Assembly: GCA_964586135.1 (NCBI GenBank)
Contig: CAZPGS010000032.1
Location: 1 to 9,019 of the forward strand
Origin: WYZ-LMO8 sp964586135
GTDB lineage: Archaea; Thermoproteota; Methanomethylicia; Nezhaarchaeales; WYZ-LMO8
Direction of reading: 5' to 3'
Length of the DNA stretch: 9,019 bases
The notes beneath the pieces were generated by a model. That model was not told where the DNA came from, did no database searches, and saw nothing but the letters and a program-made list of their open reading frames with translations. Below are positions 5,723 to 9,019 of this stretch, in pieces (the first letter of the stretch is position 1; each line of letters opens with the position of its first letter). A program made the position numbers and the translations under genes.

Positions 5723-6410
5723 TCTCCAACCTCTTGATCAACTGGGAGATGACCTCTGGCCCCCACTGCTCTGCGAAGTGCCTCAGCTTCTCGTCCGACG
5801 ACATCGCCCTCAGTCTCTCCAAGTGCTCCCCGATCCTCGCCACGAGCCCCTCTTCGTAAAGCAGGGCCCTCGCCGACTCAAATACGACGTCGGGCAAGTC
5901 CGGAAAAGTCCCCAACACCCTGACTTTAAACGTCGAGGGTATGCAAGAGAGGTCCATGCCCGGCTCCCAGTCCCTCTTCCACAGGGGGTGCGAGAGGGGG
6001 GCGTCCAGCGTCGCGTCGCACCCGAGCCACCGCCCGTTTAAGTAGACCTCCGCCAAGGCGTGGATCAAGGTCTTGGGGAGGGGGTCGTACAGCTCTCGGG
6101 GGAGGTAGGGCTTTAGAGCGAGTGACGAGACCTCCTCGAGCCTATACCTAGCCGGTATGCCCACGGCCCTCAGCAGAGCTATCTGCAAGCTGGCCTTGTT
6201 GAAGCAGATGCCCTTCTTGCTCCTTAGGACCTCGATTGCTGGTTTCACTCCCTCCACGGTCCACTTAATCCGGTCCCTTACGAAGAGGTACACGTTCTTG
6301 ACCGCTCGCTCCATCGACAGGCCCTGGCTCAACCTCTTCGCGCACTCCACTATCTCAGGGTGGTCCGATTGCGCGAAGCGGGTCGGCTTTAAGTAGACCT
6401 CCTCGATCAA
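5706..6410 (-). CDS. Transglutaminase-like superfamily protein
   Basis: A 234-residue protein with the papain-like transglutaminase core. The Cys-His-Asp triad is visible: G67-I-C69-F-N-K-A, H117-A-L-A-E-V-Y-L-N-G-R-W, and D132-A-T, with the usual spacing. The N-terminal stretch (YLKPTRFAQSDHPEI) and the RDRIKW motif are typical of bacterial and archaeal members, which act as cysteine proteases, amidases or transpeptidases. No signal peptide or membrane helix is seen, so it is cytoplasmic. The C-terminal 70 residues are mostly helical and not assigned. The start is TTG at 6410; a strong GAGGAGGT lies just after this codon, not before it, but no in-frame start follows it, so I keep TTG. It is the first gene of the pair with the NifB-like gene. 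The coupling suggests a shared pathway or complex; the substrate is unknown. Confidence 0.87.
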   Translation of the reverse strand: MIEEVYLKPTRFAQSDHPEIVECAKRLSQGLSMERAVKNVYLFVRDRIKWTVEGVKPAIEVLRSKKGICFNKASLQIALLRAVGIPARYRLEEVSSLALKPYLPRELYDPLPKTLIHALAEVYLNGRWLGCDATLDAPLSHPLWKRDWEPGMDLSCIPSTFKVRVLGTFPDLPDVVFESARALLYEEGLVARIGEHLERLRAMSSDEKLRHFAEQWGPEVISQLIKRLENERRG

Positions 6411-6577
6411 CAGCCCTACCCCGAGGCCCTGAAGACTTCTGGAGCTTCATTGATAAGGATTATGCACTGGAGCGAGGCCAAGAGGGGCGCGCTTAGATGT
6501 AGGCTGTGAAGCGCTTTGAGAGGTCGTCGACGTGGCACTCGCCGTTTTCGTGCCCGAGACCACGCGTGCGTCTCTTC
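6411..6577. other. Intergenic region between elp3 and the transglutaminase gene
   Basis: 167 bp with no gene. It contains a GCGCTT/AAGCGC hairpin (6489-6494 with 6509-6514) and a GAGAC/GTCTC inverted repeat around the palindrome CACGCGTG (6556-6574) just past the elp3 stop. Neither is followed by a T-run on the minus strand, so they are not convincing terminators. A weak AT-rich stretch near 6447-6462 is the only candidate promoter for the transglutaminase operon. Confidence 0.4.
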
Positions 6578-8014
6578 TCATAAGTCCTTGACGACGTAGG
6601 GGCCCAATCTCCTATAGCCCAAGGAGTAGAAGTAGGGCCTCGCGCCCACGCCGCTTATGACCGCCACCCTCTTCGCCCCGAGCTCCTCCGCAGCTATCCT
6701 CTCCGCCTCGGCCATCAGTTTTCTCCCCAGCCCTTTGTGTTGCCAGGCGTCCTCGTCCTCGCGGCCCACGGGCACTTCGGGGCCGTACACGTGGAGCTCC
6801 CGAACTATCGCCGTGGGCCTCTCAACAAGCTCGGGCCTCCAAGGCCTTGAGGGCATCCTCAGCCTCACGTAGCCCGCTATGAGGTCGTAGTTCTCGTCCT
6901 CGAAGGATATGAAGTGCTCTAAGCCCTCTGACGCCTCGTAGGCCCTCGTCTTGACCTCGAGGTCGAGGTCTCGAGGCCTCGTTCCGCGCCTTAGCAGGGC
7001 AAAGCCCACCTCCCTGCACCTTATGCACCTGCACTTCAGGCCGAGCTCCTCCATTTTCCTCTTGACAACCTCCCTCAGGTTGTTAGACCTCACGCCAGCG
7101 GCGACGCAACTGCTCGGTATGGCCCTCTGGACCCTTATCACCCTGACCCACTCGGGTATGAGGGGTTTGACCCTCAGCAGGAACTCCACGGCCTTGGAGT
7201 CGTCCATCTCCTCGTACTCTCCCCTAAGCCACATCTCGTAGAGCTCGGTCCCGGGCACGACGATCGTGGGGTACACCTTTATCATGTCCGGCCTGAAGTC
7301 GGGGTTCTCAAACAGCTCCCTGAAGCCCTCCACATCCCTCTCTAGGTCCACGCTCGGCAGGCCGGGCATGTAGTGGTATACGACCTTAAAGCCAGCGTCC
7401 TTGAGGGTCCTCGTCGCCTCCACGACGTCGCTGACCTCGTGGCCCCTCTTTATCCTCTCCAAGACGTCGTCGTAGACCGTCTGCACCCCGACCTCGACCC
7501 TCGTGACCCCTAGCCTCAACAGGAAGTCCGCCACGTCTTTGCCGGCGTAGTCGGGCCTAGTCTCGACCGTCAGGCCGACGCACCTCGCACGAGCGCCTTC
7601 GTTCATCTGATGGGCTTCTTCTATGTCCCTCGACTCAACGGTGGCACTCGGGTATGAGTTTAGTGCGTCGAAGCACCTCCTCACGAACCACTCTTGGTAG
7701 TCCCTGGGTAACGCCGGAAAAGTTCCCCCGATGATTATGAGCTCAATCTTGGACGGCTCGTGCCCCATGGACTCGTAGGCCCTGAGCCTCGAGGCCGTTT
7801 GAAGGTAAGGGTCGTAGCCGAGCTTCCGTGCCCTGAGGGCCGCGGGGCTCAAGTCTACGTAGCTCTGAGGCGTCAGCCCCGACCCCTTGGGGCAGTACAC
7901 GCACCTCCCATGCGGGCACGGGAAGTACTTCGTCATTACAGCTACGACTACCACCCCAGAGATGGATCTCACGGGCTTCTTGACCCTCAATTGAGTTGCC
8001 TTGCCGATGCCCAT
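6578..8014 (-). CDS. elp3: Elp3 tRNA uridine C5 modification enzyme
   Basis: Elp3 couples radical SAM chemistry to acetyl-CoA to install a carboxymethyl-type group on C5 of the tRNA wobble uridine U34. Seen in 478 residues: the radical SAM motif C33-PHGR-C38-VY-C41, SYVDLSP, YDPYLQ, GGTFPALP, VETRPDY, a cysteine-rich linker (KCRCIRCREVG) that may bind zinc, and a GNAT acetyltransferase domain with QHKGLG (425-430), ISGVGARPYF and a C-terminal GYRRLGPYVVK. Compared with the archaeal and eukaryotic enzyme, the N-terminal tRNA-binding segment of some 70-90 residues is absent: the protein begins just before 'KPVRSISGVVVVAVM', and an in-frame stop lies at 8063-8065. Start ATG 8014 has no clear ribosome site and sits close to the promoter. 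It is divergent from the TatD-like gene. Confidence 0.96.
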   Translation of the reverse strand: MGIGKATQLRVKKPVRSISGVVVVAVMTKYFPCPHGRCVYCPKGSGLTPQSYVDLSPAALRARKLGYDPYLQTASRLRAYESMGHEPSKIELIIIGGTFPALPRDYQEWFVRRCFDALNSYPSATVESRDIEEAHQMNEGARARCVGLTVETRPDYAGKDVADFLLRLGVTRVEVGVQTVYDDVLERIKRGHEVSDVVEATRTLKDAGFKVVYHYMPGLPSVDLERDVEGFRELFENPDFRPDMIKVYPTIVVPGTELYEMWLRGEYEEMDDSKAVEFLLRVKPLIPEWVRVIRVQRAIPSSCVAAGVRSNNLREVVKRKMEELGLKCRCIRCREVGFALLRRGTRPRDLDLEVKTRAYEASEGLEHFISFEDENYDLIAGYVRLRMPSRPWRPELVERPTAIVRELHVYGPEVPVGREDEDAWQHKGLGRKLMAEAERIAAEELGAKRVAVISGVGARPYFYSLGYRRLGPYVVKDL

Positions 8015-8050
8015 GACTTTCGCTCGTCTCGAGAGGGCTGTTCCACGAGC

Positions 8051-8060
8051 GTTTAAAAAG
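8051..8060. promoter_or_regulatory. Shared TATA element between elp3 and the TatD-like gene
   Basis: GTTTAAAAAG is the main AT-rich element in the 100-bp divergent gap. Leftward it would start elp3 transcription near 8030, a leader of only about 15 nt. Rightward it would start near 8080, leaving about 35 nt before the TatD-like TTG, including its ribosome site at 8103-8107. Which direction dominates cannot be told from sequence. Confidence 0.5.
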
Positions 8061-8102
8061 TCTTATGACGTAACGCGAGAGTAAAAGACCGAGCGCGGCT
8101 TT

Positions 8103-8107
8103 GAGGT
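8103..8107 (+). promoter_or_regulatory. Shine-Dalgarno site for the TatD-like gene
   Basis: GAGGT sits 7 nt upstream of TTG 8115. It favours that codon over the next in-frame start, GTG at 8124. Confidence 0.55.
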
Positions 8108-8114
8108 CGAGAAA

Positions 8115-8879
8115 TTGATCAGAGTGACCGACAACCACGCGCACGCGAATCCTGTCAGAGGCTTAGGCTTCGTAGAGGTCGCTAGGAGGTTTAGGGATGC
8201 GGGTGGCGTAGCCATCGTCTTCGCTCCTCTGCTCTCGTGGCACTACTCCGTGCCCGTGACCTCGTCGGAGAGCTACTCGCGAGTCTTCGAGAAGGTGCTG
8301 AGGGGTGTTCGAGAGGCCTCGGCACACGTCAAGGCGCTGGCCGTGCTCGGGATCCACCCTGTCGAAGTGGTGACGTTGGTCGAGGGCTTCGGAGCAGGAC
8401 GAGCCCTCGAGATAGCTGAGGGGGCCATGAGGTTGGCGGCCCGCTACGTTGAGGAGGGCCTGGCGGTTGGGCTTGGCGAGGTCGGCAGACCGCACTACAA
8501 GGTCCCCAAGCTTGCCGTGGACGTCTGCGATAAGGTCCTCGATCTATCGCTGGAGCTGGCCAAGGACTTGAGCTGCCCGATACACCTCCACCTGGAGAGG
8601 GGCTACGACGCCGTTAAAGAAGTGGTCCAGAGAGTCCGCAAAGTAGGCATCAAGCCGCAGTTGGTAGTGATACACCACGCCGAGCCGAGGGTCATAGGGA
8701 AATGTGGAGGGCTAACGCCATCAGTACCTCGGAGGGCTACGGAAGACTTCCTGACACCGCCACGAGGGCCCGAGGAGCAGGCCAGACCCATTGTAGCTCT
8801 AGATCTCGGCTTATTGGCGGCGATCTGCGTCATTGTGTGTGTTAGCGTCATCGCCGCGCTCGTCCTCAGGAAAGCGTAG
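8115..8879 (+). CDS. TatD-like metal hydrolase with truncated core and membrane tail
   Basis: Residues 1 to about 213 of 254 are a TatD/COG1099-type TIM-barrel hydrolase: H8-A-H10, G-I-H81-P, G-L-G-E122-V-G, C-P-I-H157-L-H159, I-H187-H188, and a 'GLTPSVPRRATEDFL' stretch that still resembles the family. After that the homology stops. The final metal-binding aspartate block and last barrel strands, normally some 50-60 residues, are missing. In their place come a proline-rich linker (TPPRGPEEQARP) and a hydrophobic helix at about 229-251 ending in RKA, the shape of a C-terminal membrane anchor such as those on archaeal surface proteins. No other frame restores a TatD ending. It may be a fusion by deletion, a decaying gene, an assembly chimera, or a genuinely tail-anchored variant. 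TTG 8115 is chosen for its ribosome site. Confidence 0.74.
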   Translation: MIRVTDNHAHANPVRGLGFVEVARRFRDAGGVAIVFAPLLSWHYSVPVTSSESYSRVFEKVLRGVREASAHVKALAVLGIHPVEVVTLVEGFGAGRALEIAEGAMRLAARYVEEGLAVGLGEVGRPHYKVPKLAVDVCDKVLDLSLELAKDLSCPIHLHLERGYDAVKEVVQRVRKVGIKPQLVVIHHAEPRVIGKCGGLTPSVPRRATEDFLTPPRGPEEQARPIVALDLGLLAAICVIVCVSVIAALVLRKA

Positions 8880-9019
8880 AACATTGACGAACGAGGCAAA
8901 GACTACCTTTATATCGCTGGAACATGAATGCAGTAATAGTAGATGTGGTGCGTTGAGAGGGACTCCTTTTACTCAGCGCTCGAGGTCGAGGGGGATTGCT
9001 AATAGCACACATCAGCGAC
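8880..9019 (+). promoter_or_regulatory. Promoter region facing out of the window
   Basis: TTTATAT at 8908-8914 is a good archaeal TATA box pointing right, predicting transcription from about 8937. Downstream codons do not settle a gene: ATG 8924 and ATG 8943 reach stops within 11 and 20 codons, and only TTG 8953 stays open to the window edge for 22 unrecognised codons. The transcribed unit, protein or RNA, lies mostly beyond the window. Confidence 0.5.

Noticed and set aside
6489..6514. Hairpin after elp3 as an intrinsic terminator
   Set aside because: No T-run follows on the minus strand, and archaeal termination relies mainly on oligo-T.
8702..8845. Frameshift in the TatD-like gene that would restore a normal ending
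   Set aside because: I translated the other two forward frames over this stretch; neither gives the expected family C-terminus, so a simple frameshift does not explain the altered tail.
8866..9018. Minus-strand open frame of about 50 codons at the right edge
   Set aside because: The composition is unlike a protein, and it overlaps the 3' end of the TatD-like gene and a clear rightward TATA box.
8953..9019. TTG-initiated frame open to the right edge as a partial gene
   Set aside because: Only 22 codons, no recognisable protein features and no ribosome site; other frames are equally possible.

Overview
The window reads as chromosomal DNA from an archaeon, probably a thermophile. It is GC-rich, uses AGG and AGA heavily for arginine, starts genes with ATG, GTG and TTG, has archaeal TATA elements ahead of its transcription units, and encodes archaeal-type proteins: class I HMG-CoA reductase for isoprenoid lipids, archaeal Elp3, a four-cysteine zinc ribbon and an Fe-S endonuclease III. 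The first 55 bases match the layout of an archaeal C/D box guide RNA. A DUF2099 protein (methanogenesis marker 8 family) and a NifB-like radical SAM protein fit a methanogen, a methanogen relative, or a lineage that kept parts of that gene set. I cannot fix the phylum; a Thermoproteota/TACK-type lineage is my guess.

Layout, left to right. 1-55 (+): a C/D box sRNA with two 12-nt guides. 106-1805 (-): a three-gene operon, transcribed leftward from a TATA box near 1851, encoding a DUF1922-like zinc ribbon, the DUF2099 protein and a small PHP-domain phosphoesterase. 1967-2644 (+): endonuclease III, divergent from that operon and overlapping by 11 bp the convergent HMG-CoA reductase gene (2634-3875, -). 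3949-4521 (-): a DNA-binding protein joining a helix-turn-helix to a domain resembling the PrpR N-terminal sensor. 4522-4801: a 280-bp intergenic stretch with a TATA box, a 10-bp direct repeat and several hairpins. 4802-6410 (-): a transglutaminase-like protein translationally coupled (17-bp overlap) to a NifB-like radical SAM protein. 6578-8014 (-): Elp3. 8115-8879 (+): a TatD-like hydrolase, divergent from elp3, whose last part is replaced by a proline-rich linker and a membrane helix. 8880-9019: a promoter facing right out of the window.

Most genes are housekeeping: lipid precursor synthesis, base excision repair, and tRNA wobble uridine modification. The accessory interest lies in (1) the transglutaminase/NifB-like pair, where the NifB relative keeps nearly all cluster ligands but has Lys in place of one cysteine, (2) the zinc ribbon/DUF2099/PHP operon, (3) the HTH-sensor gene with its repeat-bearing upstream region, (4) the chimeric TatD gene and (5) the guide RNA at the left edge. 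I see no insertion sequence, CRISPR array, tRNA or rRNA.
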